This document shows positions 1 through 11,843 of a DNA stretch of 64,000 nucleotides, piece by piece; the first letter of the stretch is position 1, and each line of letters opens with the position of its first letter. The DNA comes from Sanderia malayensis (Eukaryota; Cnidaria; Scyphozoa; Semaeostomeae; Pelagiidae). Position numbers and translations under genes: made by a program. The DNA lies in the NCBI GenBank assembly GCA_013076295.1, contig RQOL01000374.1:2594743-2658742 (forward strand), read 5' to 3'. A model generated the notes under the pieces. The model was not told the origin of the DNA, ran no database searches, and saw only the letters and a program-made list of their open reading frames with translations.

Positions 1-540
1 TGTCGTTTTGGCAACACCTGAAGTATTTGCACGCATGCTCGAGCTGCGAAGGCAACCCCAATTTGCGCGAGTGGCCCTTGCCTAGGAATCCCACTGAGCG
101 TAGTCTCAGGAAAGCCTTGAACACTGGATGTGTATATAGGGTCTGAGAAACAATTTTTTCAAAGTTGCACCTGGTGTAAAAGTTGCTGCTGCACTATGAC
201 GGCTTAACCGATAATGTTGACCTTGAGCACATTGTAACAAAATGGGCAATGCTGCCATGCCAGATCTGGTCAAACCTGAAGACTTTGAAAAATAGCACTC
301 TAATACTCAGTTCAGTTACCTACTATTATATTATTATTATCTAGTCCTTTAGTCACACACCCCCCCCCCTAAAAAAAGTTTGCATTTGCGTCCCTGGTTA
401 GTCCTCTACACTAAACTGACAATGCTTAATCTATTTGCAAGTCCAAACTTTTAGCAGACTGTTCTTGGTGCTTCCCCAACATCAGAGGTCATAGGAGCCG
501 CCATAAAGAGGCCCTCAAAGAATCTGGTTAAGTCTTGAAA
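1..540. other. No gene recognised
   Basis: I see no coding region here that I can support. There is a short C-run near 358-369 and an ATT-rich stretch near 325-345. The hAT relic that starts near 541 may once have extended into this stretch, but the similarity is too decayed to show by eye. Confidence 0.4.
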
Positions 541-895
541 ACTTATTGGTATCGGTGATGATGGGCACAGCACAATGGTAGGAATTCACCTCAGTGTGTC
601 TACCTATTTTAAAAACTTGGTCCCAGAAATCGTCATGTTCAAATGTGTGTGCCTCAACCTACAACTCACAGCCAGCAAAGCAGCAGAAGTCATGCCAGCT
701 CATATTGACTTCATGGTGAGGGAATCATATAACTGGTTCTCACATAGCACAAAACGCCTCATACAGTACAAAGAGCTCCATAACAGATGAAATCCCAAAC
801 AAACTTCTCCAGCTAAATGCGACAGGACGGGCGAGTCGATATGAATGCATGAAAACGATTACAAAACAATGGCTTTGAGAGAAGCAAGCAGGATT
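541..895 (+). pseudogene. hAT-type transposase fragment (catalytic-core region)
   Basis: This is a relic of the RNase H-like part of a hAT-family transposase of the ZMYM/ZBED-like group common in animal genomes. Read forward it shows a GIGDDG segment followed by MVGIHLSVSTYFKNLVPEI, then FKCVCLNLQLTASKAAEV and YNWFSHSTKRL, matching in order the block around the second catalytic Asp. A frame change near 788 leads into LLQLNAT and ECMKTITKQWL, then a stop at about 886. Both ends of the gene are missing and at least one frameshift is present, so it is not functional. It is probably independent of the hAT relic at 2.2-3.8 kb, because part of the same domain region appears again there. Assignment to hAT is by remembered family pattern. 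Confidence 0.6.
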
Positions 896-1289
896 CGCTT
901 GATGAAAAAGTTAGGGGTGACACTGTAAATATTTAAAAAAAAATTGATGATGGAGATTTGCAAAACACTGCATCATCGAACCCTGTATTTTTGCCTGACC
1001 TATTCCAGAGAAATAAAGTCAGATACAATCTCCGGATAAAGAACACTGTTCCACTTCCTAGCACATCCAGTGGGCCGTCGGCATGAATTCTGTATGTGTT
1101 AGGGGTAGCATACTCTAGAATAGCATACCAGGTGTGATAAAAAGCAGCAGAATAATAGCTTCCTTTAAACAATGGCTGGGGAGGAATCATATGAAACTTT
1201 TGTTGCGCTGATTGAGACATTTGCTATGCCGCCTCGCTTTCAAAGTACAGCGCATTCTGTCTGCTGATTGGTTCTAAACACATTGGTTC
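896..1289. other. No gene recognised
   Basis: A minus-strand open frame of 95 codons (933-1220) lies here but resembles nothing I know. It has no supporting splice or domain signal and I do not call it a gene. Confidence 0.3.
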
Positions 1290-1487
1290 ATGCTTCCCGT
1301 AGATGCGTCTTCACGGGAAGCAACGATAAACAGCAAAGATCTTTACAATGTTGAGATAATTGAAAGAGATCACCAGCGACAAATGGCGAAGATTCATTAT
1401 GTGGGCCACTCATGCAAGTATGACACATGGATAGACAGTTTGTGTTCCCTTGTGATTAAGAAAAAAATTGACTTTGCTAACTCCTAA
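1290..1487 (+). CDS. Small ORF with chromo-barrel/MRG-like segment
   Basis: A 65-codon frame whose middle (residues about 20-50) reads YNVEIIERDHQ, then KIHYVGHSCKYDTWID. This resembles the beta-barrel core of chromo-barrel (MRG-type) domains, where a KIHY.G....YDEW pattern is usual. Such domains bind modified histone tails or act as small accessory modules in mobile-element proteins. The frame ends soon after the motif and no flanking exons could be joined, so it may be a single exon or a relic. It lies between two hAT relics. The function is not established; an accidental match is possible. Confidence 0.3.
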   Translation: MLPVDASSREATINSKDLYNVEIIERDHQRQMAKIHYVGHSCKYDTWIDSLCSLVIKKKIDFANS

Positions 1488-2189
1488 AACTCAAGAAGAT
1501 TCATAAATAAACAAAAATACATAAAGCAGTGGGTTCCACATTATCGAATATCATGCAAAGGTTTCATTTGTGCAATCGAATGCTTTTTAATGTAAATATC
1601 TTTATAGTTGTGTTAAACAGTTAAATAATAATAATAATTACTATTATACCGGATTTCGTATTCCGGATACGACTATGGAGGGAAAACAAGCGATCAAAAG
1701 GGGTCATATGCAAGCTTTCATTTGGAAAAGTTGTTATTTGGAACATATTGACGGCATTTTATATGAAGAAAATGGATGGAAAGATAAAAGAAAAAGCTGA
1801 ATACCAAAGTGATTTTCAGGGCCACATCTCCAGCATTGACAAGAAAACGGCACCACCAGAAAACTCAAACCAAAAACAAAACCGATGCAGATGAAGAAAC
1901 GAGTGGAAGTGAAGAAAAATATGGCAGGAAAAGAAGACGAAAAAGAAAAGAGAAACAGGCGAGCAACCCGATAACTATGTAGAGCATTTATGAAGGAGGT
2001 GACGAGAAAGAAGACAGTTTCTTCAGAGCAATAAACCGAATCAGAACCTTCTCCTATTATGCAATAAGATGAAAGTGACTAAGAAGTTTTTGATTTCATG
2101 TCAACAAGTGACGATTCATTAGATGAGTGGCTACCATAGAACATACACATACAGAGAGTCAGAACCGTCATTAATATCAATGTTTTTCT
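1488..2189. other. No gene; A/G-rich decayed DNA
   Basis: This stretch holds a short AAT repeat (about 1624-1640) and a purine-rich tract near 1740-2010 with several GAAAAAG-like runs. No open frame is convincing. Confidence 0.35.
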
Positions 2190-3790
2190 CACATTTCAGC
2201 AGGTCCTCTAAGCGCCAAAACGCTTACAAAGAATTTCAGTCTTTTTTCAAGTTGAGCCGGTGAAAATTCTGTCACCTGCACAAACAAGATGGCTGTCATT
2301 GCAAGCATGTGTGAATCGCATCTTGGAGCAATATGAAGCTTTAAAGCATTATTTTTTGCTTGAAACAACTGAGGATCCCACAAATTCAAATGATAAGATT
2401 AATCAGTCCTTGGGAAATAAATTTACCCTAGCGCATTTGGAATTCTTGAGCCACCAGATGCAAAGGTTGAATTCATTCAACCGTTTGTTTCAGAGAGAGA
2501 AGCCACTACTGAAGAAGCCACAACATTCTCAGACCTGAAGTGTCAGCATTGGTCAGGGAAATAACCTCAGATTTCCTTGATTTGGAATATGTGAAATCAA
2601 AGCAAGCCCAGGAAATTGAACCAGAGAGTCATCAGTTGCCGTTGGAAGATGTATATGTCGGGATGGCTGCTACCAATACTCTCTCTGAGACTGAGATGCG
2701 TGGAGCTAGAAGCTCAGATCTACAAACATACCGATATGATTGTCGCAACTTTTTGATCGAAATCATCCATCAAATTCAAAAGCGATTTGACATGAAAGGT
2801 GCATATCATGATATGGTGGATTGTATCAACCCCAAAAATGCCTCAACGCTGTATCCGTCATCTCTTGGACCAATTATAGCAAAGCTACCATATTTAAATA
2901 ATGTCCTTCAAATCAACGAGCTTGACAGGGAATTAAGGCACAGGCCACAGCATGCGTTGGAAGACGTAAAAGAAACAGAAGAAAAGACAAAGACGCTGCA
3001 ACTGTTTGGAATAATTACCGGTCAAGGATTAAACATTTCCGCAAACCTAAAGACAAAGTTGGAATTGGATGAAGAGCAAGATCATGCTGCAAGTACTGAA
3101 ATAAGTCCCAGAGCCAGTTGTGGCAACGAAATTGGAGAAGATGGAGCAGGGCCCAAATCTCGGACAATGAAAACGCCAACAACAACTGCCAAAAAAGAAC
3201 ATACAAAGGATGTGCGAAGGAAAAGCTCACCCGTTCTGATTTTAAGAAACTTGGATGTGGAAAGAAGCTAACAAGATCTTTCAGAATTGATTTTTCCAAG
3301 AAGTTAAATACTGAAGAGGCCAGTGGGATAAAAATCCTTATAGCATATTTTTTCGTAGTGTTTGTTTAACACCGTTTTTCCGTTTTTTTCGTCTCAGTAA
3401 GCTTGATCGCGAATAGCGAGAACATGCGCTTAAAGATATTGCAGTGACAACATTGGAAGAGTATTGGACAGCTGTTAAAAATTTGTGTAATCTACCGGTG
3501 AAGTCAAGTATCCTAATTTGATGAAACTTGTTGCCACAGTTGCTTCTCTGCCGTGCTGAAATGTACAGGTTTAATGTATCTTTCGCAGTTTGTAACTAAT
3601 AAAAAACGGGCGTCATTGAAGACATGGACACTAATGGCATTGTTGCAAAAAAGAATTGCCATAAAGTTATCTGGACAATCAGCCGAAAGTCTTGTGATTG
3701 AAAAGCATTTGACCGCACTTTGTTCTGCCATCGTGGCAAGTGCAAAAGACACAGACTTCATTTGTTTGAAGAAAAAATTTATTAAGACCT
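2190..3790 (+). pseudogene. hAT-like transposase relic, 3' half
   Basis: Decayed C-terminal half of a hAT-family transposase. A frame near 2205 reads RQNAYKEFQSFF, then shifts to VKILSPAQTRWLSLQACVN (2260-2538), the TRWLS signature of this group. A second shift near 2520 leads into 2540-2990, which includes CRNFLIEIIHQIQKRFD and PYLNNVLQINELDRELR. After an unrelated or scrambled part at about 3000-3390, the dimerisation region is still visible at 3400-3750: TLEEYWTAVKNLCN, then NLMKLVATVASLP, then TNKKRASLKTWTLMALLQ in another frame. At least three frameshifts and several stops rule out function. The N-terminal BED finger and first catalytic residues were not found. Confidence 0.6.
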
Positions 3791-5662
3791 TGTAATGGCA
3801 ATGAAAACAACTAACAAACGTTTACATTGAATATCTTCTGTTCTTTGTTCTTGTTTTAGTGTTAGCTGACCAAAAAATGACTTTTAACAGACTTTTGCAT
3901 AGACTTACCCAGGAGGAAATTGGAAAGAAATTTCAAATTTTAAAGAAGGAAATTTGCTCAAAAAAAGAAAAAAATAAGGAGATCTTGTTTTCAAAAAGTG
4001 GAAGCCCGGGTTGCTGATGGTGTTTCAAACATTCCTATGCTAGTTGCAAAGAAAAGAAATTTGGGAAAGTAAGAAAACCCAAAATGTCGTACCATTCTTG
4101 GCCAAGATAAATTTGCAATGGCAAATAAGCAGGGAAAATAAAAAAAATGAAGTCTTTGAATGATGATCAACATAAAAGGAAAGGAAGACTCAGAAATGAA
4201 GCAAAAATTGCCCTCAAAAAGAGTCAGTATAATTTCTAGTTGAGCAACAACTATTATTGTCATTATTGCTTTGGATATTCAACATGACATAGTACAAACC
4301 AAAACAAACCAAAATCTGAGGACTTTACTCACAATTTCACGCCCTCAGCTCATAGGTCAGCACATATATAAGAAATTTTACAAGACACAATAGAAGCAAG
4401 TTTATTTGTAGTCACTCAAGAAGAGACCAAAACTGTGGCATTTAAGCTGACCTCGACAATTGGATAAATGTCAACTACTGGGCTTCACACAAAAATGGAA
4501 GTGTCCATCTTCAAAGCATACAAATGGGTGGACTTTTTATAATGGAAAATTGTCGCCATCTAGAAAAACTGCAGCACCCACAACATTGATTGGCATTCTT
4601 CGGTATGTGTTATGGACTAAAATTTACCTTTTGCCATAGAGCTGTTGACTTGACATCATACATCATACTGTGAAAGAGAGTATGATGTATATTACCAAGA
4701 ATATGTTACCTTAATTGTGCTGTATTACAAACCATGATACAGTTGGACTGAAAGAGCACTGGCTATTTCAATGAAAGAGCTTCAAGATCTTGCTTTTGAT
4801 TTACAGAAACCTGCAAAAAAAAAGGTAGGTTGAGATATTTAATTTCATCTCCACATTTAAAGATAGATTTCTTCAAATATCTGAACAAAAGCTATTCTGA
4901 TGTTGTATACTATCAGTTCAAAAAAGTATTACCAAAATGATCAAAACAGCTTCAGAAAACATGTTTTATCATCCATGAAATCATTGCCGTCAGCCAAGTA
5001 AACATATTAATGCTATATCTGGAAATGTGATTGCCAGTGGTGGTGGCAAAGTTGTGGCAAAATATTTGAAGGCATGGTGGTTTCAGAAAAGCAGTGATGT
5101 TATCAATCCAATAAAATCATAAAGTTACAAACACAGGTAATGACCATTGACCATAGGCCAGGAAGTGCACACAAGTATTCAGAAATCTACTGTTCACCAC
5201 TGCATCAAAAATCCTGTCAATAACTACTATCGTTAAAACGTTGTTCATAGAATCAAGAACATACCTGCTAAGTATCCAAATTTTCTTCAGGATAGATGCT
5301 TGATTTACTCTGGCTGTACTTTGACATTTTGTAACTATGGAAAGAAAACAAGTTTATATGAAGTTATTTTTCCTGTGGCAACATAGATTGCTATTTTAAA
5401 TACCATTTCCTAGTCTGAGAAGCATGTCTTGTGCAACACAAGGTGAAATCAAAGGTATGTTATGTGCATACCAAAAACCAGTGGTGCTAAAACTAATTCT
5501 TGGCGCAGAAATCAAAAGGCATTTAGGGTCATCCTGTGTCACTTTCTACACCTTCTGGTACTTCGTGTATGCTAATGAGATTTAAAATTTAAAAAGTGCA
5601 GTATCTGTTTTTATGTCAAAAACTAACCAGAAATGAAATAAAAAAATATGGTGAGTAGTCCT
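3791..5662. other. No gene recognised (1.9 kb)
   Basis: AT-rich DNA with only short open frames. The longest, 90 codons on the minus strand at 3991-4263, is low complexity and phenylalanine-rich. Nothing here could be tied to a known family. It may be old transposon sequence continuous with the hAT relic upstream. Confidence 0.4.
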
Positions 5663-6235
5663 TTAAAGTGCAACGAAATTTGACATATCGATTTTTTTAT
5701 TTTAAATGAAAGCCAAAGATGTACTGATCAGTTTGATGCAATTTTGACGTGCATCTGACAAGTGTAAGTTACTTTAATTTCACCTTGAATCAGGCCACCT
5801 TTTGCGAAAAATATTGCAACGCTGTGACGTCACAGTGATGACCCATATTATTTCTCGCAATGGAAGTCAATGGGGTTTTTCGAACGTCGTTTGGTTTTTT
5901 TTTAATAGCTCCAATCAGGGTGGGGATATTTGAGCTCCGGCTGGACCAACACAAGCGCGAATCTTTTAGCCGTCGTTCTGAAAAAAATTTGTGTCATTTT
6001 GTTTAAAGTTAGAGACACAATTTAAGTTTGAAAATGGGCACCTCCGAAAAAATGTGACGTCATCTCGCGTCACCATTGTTGCTTCGAGTTGCTTTGGAAC
6101 AACGTACAGTACCAGCGTACGTGAAAGTACGTACATTTTCGTGTTGTTTCTGAATGGCTGTCGTTGTTTGGGTTGTTGTACACGAATTTAGTTAATTGAT
6201 TTGTAAACTGTTTGAATTGCGTACTTCGATTTGAA

Positions 6236-7986
6236 ATGTCGGACATTGAAGAAGAAACTTTTAGCTTCAGTACGGGATCCGATATTTCGGATTTGGAAAG
6301 CGATTCTGACAAAGAATATGGTATTGTTCGCCTTGGCGGAGGTGTAGGCCTTCCTCATGAAGACGAACCCCTTGCTCGTGCGAATATGGATGGAATAGAA
6401 GACGAAGAAGAAGATAAATGTGATGGTATAACTGCGGAACAACTAGAGGCACGATTTGAGTCGAAATATCCAGTAGATAAGTGGTTAGTATGGTAAATTC
6501 ATCGTCAGTAATAGTTCATCTTTGGCTAGGCGTAGGCCCAAGGTGGCCAATTTGCGAGCATGAATCCGTGACAATTCATTGAAAGCTTCGCCAATATTGT
6601 TTAATATAAAATGCGAATACAAGAGGTTTGTGAATTTTTTACCGCAGGTGCACTTGTGGCCAATGCCACACAGACTTGTTAAGTGGGGCGAGAGAATATC
6701 GGTGCTGCAGAGAAATTTTAGAAGCAGATGGAAAACTGATATTTGATGGTAGCATTGAACGAATCTCATGCGTAACATTGCATGAAGATTTCTGTGCTAT
6801 CACAAATACAACAAACCTCACACAAGTTGGTCCTCTGTTGAAAGATAAAACGGGTCGTCCATATAAGCAAAGAGGAGGACAAACCAGAAATCAGTAAGAA
6901 ATTGATGATACATACACACAGCATTTACAAATGTTTTCTATTCAACGCTAAAGCTTAAAATACAATTACACAATTAACTAGCTACCATGAATGCTCATAC
7001 TTACCAAACAATGCATCACTAGGAGTGCAGCAGTGTACATAACCCATGAGTATTTTACGTTTTGAGTTACAATAGATTGAGTACCAACAAACATTACATG
7101 ATTACTAATACTGGTGTCCACGGAATAACATGTGTCATTTCCTGTCAGAAGTGGCATTACTTCACAAATAATGAATCATGAATAAGAAATAATATTACAT
7201 ACATGAATAGTGCTTACCTATACACCACAAGAGTTATATACAATAAAAATATAATATACACAGCTGCACTCCTGGTTTGACTGTAATGTGCCAACTTGAG
7301 AAACAAAAAACTGGATGGAAACACTTGGCAGAATTCCCTATGCTAAAAAGGGCACATTGTAACTCTAGTTTAGTTAATTATAATGTTTACAGAGACTAGT
7401 CTCTCAAGTGGGCACAGAACAGCTGCATTGTTTCTTGATCTTCTTGGTATGCCTTTATTCCCGAACCACCTAGAAGAACAAGCATGGCATGGCATGTATG
7501 TGAATAATTACCTATACCCTGCCCCCCTTAATGCTTTTTACCCCCCCTTAATGCTTTTACACCCCCCCCCAATATAACACTCTACCACTTCCAAACCCCT
7601 TATTCACTGTTGCTACTTTGCACGTGACTTTCAAAAGGCCAGGGTGATGCCTTCCTCTGGGTGCTATCGAAAAAAGCTTGTAATCTTGAAGACGTTCCAA
7701 ACGGATATGGCTAAGTTCACTGAAATAGAAAACAGTAATTGTTGATGCATGCGTACTTTATAGTCTTATGAAAGGGATGTTATGGGATCATAATCAATTA
7801 ATGAAATGCAAACTTTGTTGTAGGTACCTTAGAGCAGTTGCTTATCGCTGGGTAATAAGATACATCTTCGGTTACCTTGGCTGGGATAACACACAACCAC
7901 TGTCTGCATGCATGTACCACTATATTCGAAGCAAATTCCCAACTGAAAAGACACGTGGATATGCATCAGCCCAAGAAAGAGCATAG
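6236..7986 (+). CDS. P2X7-intracellular-domain-like protein of the transposon (3 exons)
   Basis: Exons 6236-6483, 6648-6893 and 7824-7986 join in phase across GT..AG introns into about 218 codons. The first exon is strongly acidic (EEE, DSDS and EDEEEDK clusters). The W codon split at the first junction leads into CTCGQC, then RCCREI, then a further cysteine in SCVTLHEDFC. This is the WC.CG.C...CCREI zinc-binding pattern of the P2X7 receptor cytoplasmic domain. Exon 3 gives LRAVAYRWVIRYIFGYLGW and IRSKFPTE, matching the YR..AYR....W..G.LG tail of these proteins. Proteins with this domain are frequent companions of animal DNA transposons, and their role is unknown. The start at 6236 was chosen because it opens the acidic leader; an upstream in-frame ATG exists at 6212. 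The open frame at 7383-7577 lies in intron 2 and is left out. Confidence 0.65.
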
Positions 7987-8190
7987 AGAAGATGTAAGCA
8001 ATTTTAAATGTGGACTTACTACTAGTTTTTGCATGCTCCTCTTGGATGCCCTTTCATTGGCTGTTTGCAAGTTTTGCACACTCTCTTTTTCCTCTGATTA
8101 ACAGACACAGTTGGTGGCGGTGTTGCTGATCTTTGAAGAAGCTCTTGTTCTGCTCCTAGGTATGGATGCAAAAATTGATGTGGTAATGTT

Positions 8191-11100
8191 TCATAAATTT
8201 GTGCTGTGATTTTTTATGACATTAATATTTGCTTTATTACCTTCAGGATATAGAGCTGTAACTTGTTTTGTTTTATTTTTAAAATTCGTCACTGCTTCAG
8301 CCCTGGAAACACGGTTTTCAAATTGCGTGTTTAAGGGTTTGGGCTGAAGAGCAGCATAAGAGTCCATCATGTCCTTTATCTTCTCAGGGGACCATTCAAA
8401 AAGTTCTTCTTTTATAGCAGTTGCATAGTCTACAATAAATATGCAATGCAACATCTAATATCTACATCTTTTTAATCTTAGAGCTTTCACAGAGAAAAGG
8501 AAAAGATGTACAGTTATTCAATATAAAAAGCAACTTCAGAATTACCATAAGTTGGTGGTACTGGTATTTCCCGCACAACTTCTTCTCCAAGCTTGAACTT
8601 TGGGTACACTACATTGTAATATACAGCACCACTTTCACTTTTGCAAGTCTCTCTTTTGACATTTTCGTTGAAATGCAGGATACCCAACACATGCCTATTA
8701 ACAACAAGCAACACAATACATGCGGTGATGAAGTTGTGAATTCACAAAGCAGGAAGCCTTCCAGAACACACAACTTGGTTACCTGCAGTATGTGCCAAGC
8801 CAGGAGAAATGTATCATTTTTGGGTGCCAGTGATTCAGAGTTGAATGGAACCCTTCCAAACAACTTGTTTGAGCATCTGAGGACACGCGCTTGATGTCTC
8901 CTAATATTTGGGTGTTCATCAAAATGGCATGCAATCTATCATACGCATATGTACCTGCAACAAGAGAATGTGATGCAGCATGACAGCAGACAATGAACAA
9001 ATGATAAGAAGACAGATAAATGAATACATGAGTTTACAAACCAATTTTGATGTAATCACGTCTCTCAAGCTCATCATGAGCACATTTTGGATACAATTGA
9101 TCTGGATGGTCACTATGTTTATCTGCAATGTGGCGCATCAATGATTTCCACTTGGCCACAATGAGATCACCAAACCCTTGCTTTGTCGACAATGCACACC
9201 AAAATAGGTGGCTGCGTATGCCTTTACACCAACGCAGGATAATTTCACAGCCCTTTTCTTTGCCTGCTTTGAACAGTTTTTTCTTGATACCTAAACAAGG
9301 ATGGTTTTGGTGAGTCTCGCAGTTGTTAGAAATTATTAATATAATGTGGTTTACTTACCCTTGCATATATGCCACAAGTCATGGAAATGGTGCGTGTTGG
9401 GCTGTGTTTCCCTGATCCACTTTGCTATGCCTCGATGTCGATCACTAATGAATGATGCAATTCGTAGACCTGCATTTTTCAAGTATGCGAAGCAACGCTT
9501 GCAACCCTCCACTTCCATAGCATTGCTACTACCTGTCTGGTTTGCCTTGAATAGAGTGTGCGAATTGTAATGAACAGACATGACCTGTATAATTGCAACT
9601 AGAGGCTGGATAAACATACAGGCAATATGGAATCTTACTTGCAGTAATTCAAAGTGTACCAATTTCGATATGGAGTTGCAGAACATTGTATATACTCCAT
9701 ACTTGGCATTGTGTCCCATCGAGTCAAACCTTCCATCACCAGACCACTGTGTTTCTTCCATGTGCTGTAATTTGTCAATCAAACCAGCTCTGTATTTTTG
9801 CCAGTGAGTCAAAACTGAGGGGAAAAGAAACTGTTTTTGGTGATAGAAGTAGGTGCGCAGAGATATGGCAGACAATCCCATATGTTTGAACATCAGGAAC
9901 ACTTGGCTAATGCTGATACCAGACAGCAAGATACCTGTAAGAAGAGAGGTGACACTTATAAAACCATGCGTGAGAGTGCCAAGGAGTTAACAAATGTTGT
10001 TCTGGAGGGAGTTACATCTCAAAGGGACATACCCAAACTCATCATGACATTTCCTGCTGGGTACTTTCCAAATAGAAAGGGTTGGCTCTGCCACTGAAAG
10101 CTTTTACCATCTCCACAGTGCTGACAGGTTTGGATGACTATTGCCGTGCTACCAGTTCTCTTTATTTGCACACTTGGATTGGGGGATTTACATGTAAAAC
10201 AGAAAAGACTAAACAGAGACATCAACATTCCATAGAACACCACAAACTTTGGCTCATTGGCTGGCTTGGTGTCTGCGTCAACCCTGGAAAGAAATCAAGT
10301 AAACAAGAGTAGAGATTGGGTAAGCAAAAGAATTGTTGCTAAATTTTGTAGATGGTGTTAGCTCTCCAGTACTGCAATGTGCAATAAATGTGTGCATGCA
10401 TCATAGAGGAGGTGCTTTTGCTAACCTGATTGTGTTTTTTGTTTCAGCCTGATCCTCGGATGAATCAACAATGTTTTCTTCACACGGTGCCCAATCCGTA
10501 TCTTCCTCTACGGACACCTCTTCCTGAACATGAGAATCCATCATTTCGTGGTCAATGGATTGTTCACTTTCCAAAGGATTTTCTGGAGGGTTGCTATCAT
10601 CAACAGTTGGCTGCAATGGTATATGAAATATTGTTGAAACATGGCTCAACATGTAATTTTTTTCTCAGAACCGTGAGTTGTCTAAACGGCTACTTACAGT
10701 GTCTGCAGACTGTTGCTGTGCTTCCTTCAATTTTCTCTTTACGTGCCAAAGTTTTTTCTGCAAGTTCAGAATAATTTTTCGCTTTTTCTCGCACTCTGAG
10801 CAGTCTTTATTTCCCGATACCACGGATCCTGCACTGTCTGTGCACAAATCTTCATCCTCTGGCTCTCGCAATAACTAATATTACATTTAAAAATATTGAA
10901 TGATACATGACAGTATACATACGGCGAAAAGAAAACACGAGGACTGAAGGGCGGAAGCTTCGACCAGGCCTACCTTCCTGTTGCTTCGATCACCATTCCC
11001 TTGAGAAAGGGATTCGGGATCATGATCATTTGCTGCATCGATTGTCGGAACAGCATCTGCGTTTAGCTTCAGCCTGATCCCAAGTTTTTCTGCAACATCT

Positions 11101-11363
11101 TGTTTAATCCCAAAGCTGTCATCGGCGAAATGCACGCTACAAAGCACAGAAGCTGCCGTTGCTTTCCATTTGGGGCGATGTCTCCTTACAAATTGTAACC
11201 AAACTCGATGTCGAGTTGGTTCCGCAACAATATCAGGAAACTTATGGAAAGAAATACCTTCACAAAACTGTGTATTTGTGCAACTCTCACCATTATGTGT
11301 CCCTGCGACACATGAACGACCATGCGATCTTTTCGCTTTTTTCGGTGCACTCGTGCTCGCCAT
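8191..11363 (-). CDS. ISL2EU-like transposase with N-terminal THAP domain (9 exons)
   Basis: Reading leftwards, exons 11363-10974, about 10865-10698, 10610-10426, 10283-10033, 9934-9359, 9290-9042, 8954-8783, 8694-8546 and 8429-8191 all have GT donors and AG acceptors. Exon 1 encodes a THAP zinc finger: RSCVAG, CEGISFHKFP, WLQFVRRHRPKW and VLCSVHF supply the C2CH residues. Exon 2 is a coiled coil, exon 3 an acidic linker. Exon 4 has C-x2-C pairs and WQSQP. Exon 5 carries the first catalytic Asp in WSGDGRFDS and the second in SFISDRHRGIAKW. Exon 6 has GCEIILRWCKGI, and exon 7 the probable catalytic Glu in CLEGFHSTLNHWHPKM. Exon 8 has LHFNENV and YPKFKLGEEVVRE. No stop or frameshift was seen. 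The start at 11363 precedes the THAP domain directly; an ATG further upstream at 11453 is less likely. The protein should bind the element ends through THAP and cut DNA in the nucleus. Confidence 0.75.
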
Positions 11364-11595
11364 ATTGAAAAGAATTGACACAACGTTGCACGTTGCAGAC
11401 GCGACGTTTGATGACATCACAGTGATGTTCAGTTTTCGCACGAAAAAGGTCAAAATTGCCTACTTTGAAGGTTAATAGCGAAAAAAGTATACATAATTTG
11501 CAAATTTTATTTGCACCACGTTAATCAGTGCATTGAAATCTATAGATTTTTGAAATAAAAACACTATGTAAAAATTTGTTGCATTAGCACTTTAA

Positions 11596-11843
11596 AGGAG
11601 ACCTGCAAAGGTTTGGCAAGTTGAGCTTTATTAACTAAGTTTGACCCGCTGAATTCAGTGGTGGTATTCATTTCTGCAGATTCGACGTATTTTTCTAGAT
11701 ATCGGCTCCCAAACTTTCGGGCGGCAGCCATTTTGTTTCAAGGACGAAAACGAGTTAGTTCATCTCTGACGTAACAACGTCTGAGATGAACTATCATCTC
11801 AGGTGTGGCGAATGGAATGAGTCAGTTCAGTATCAGTTATACT
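11596..11843 (+). repeat. Left 248-bp terminal inverted repeat
   Basis: Begins AGGAGACCTGCAAAGG after TTAA. The reverse complement is found at 15728-15975, and the segments I compared base by base agree. It contains an internal palindrome around 11754-11792: GTTCATCTC, GACGT, AACA, ACGTC, GAGATGAAC. This could fold into a hairpin. Confidence 0.85.

Larger units (their letters stand above)
5663..11595 (+). mobile_element. ISL2EU-like DNA transposon, near full length
   Basis: The element runs from 5667 to 11591 and is flanked by TTAA at both ends (5663-5666 and 11592-11595). Its ends form short inverted repeats: AGTGC followed by CAAC.AAATTT..ACAT on the left, and the reverse of this on the right. 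A 5-base TAATG segment present at the right end is missing on the left but present at both ends of the copy at 48.6-49.8 kb. Inside lie two convergent genes: a P2X7-domain protein on the plus strand (6236-7986) and a THAP/DDE transposase on the minus strand (8191-11363). Their stops are about 200 bp apart. ISL2EU belongs to the PHIS/Harbinger-related DDE transposons. Whether TTAA is a target duplication or part of the element cannot be decided from this window. Confidence 0.72.

Noticed and set aside
9580..10312. Plus-strand ORFs opposite the ISL2EU-like transposase
   Set aside because: Shadows of the minus-strand exons, which carry recognisable catalytic motifs and correct splice sites.
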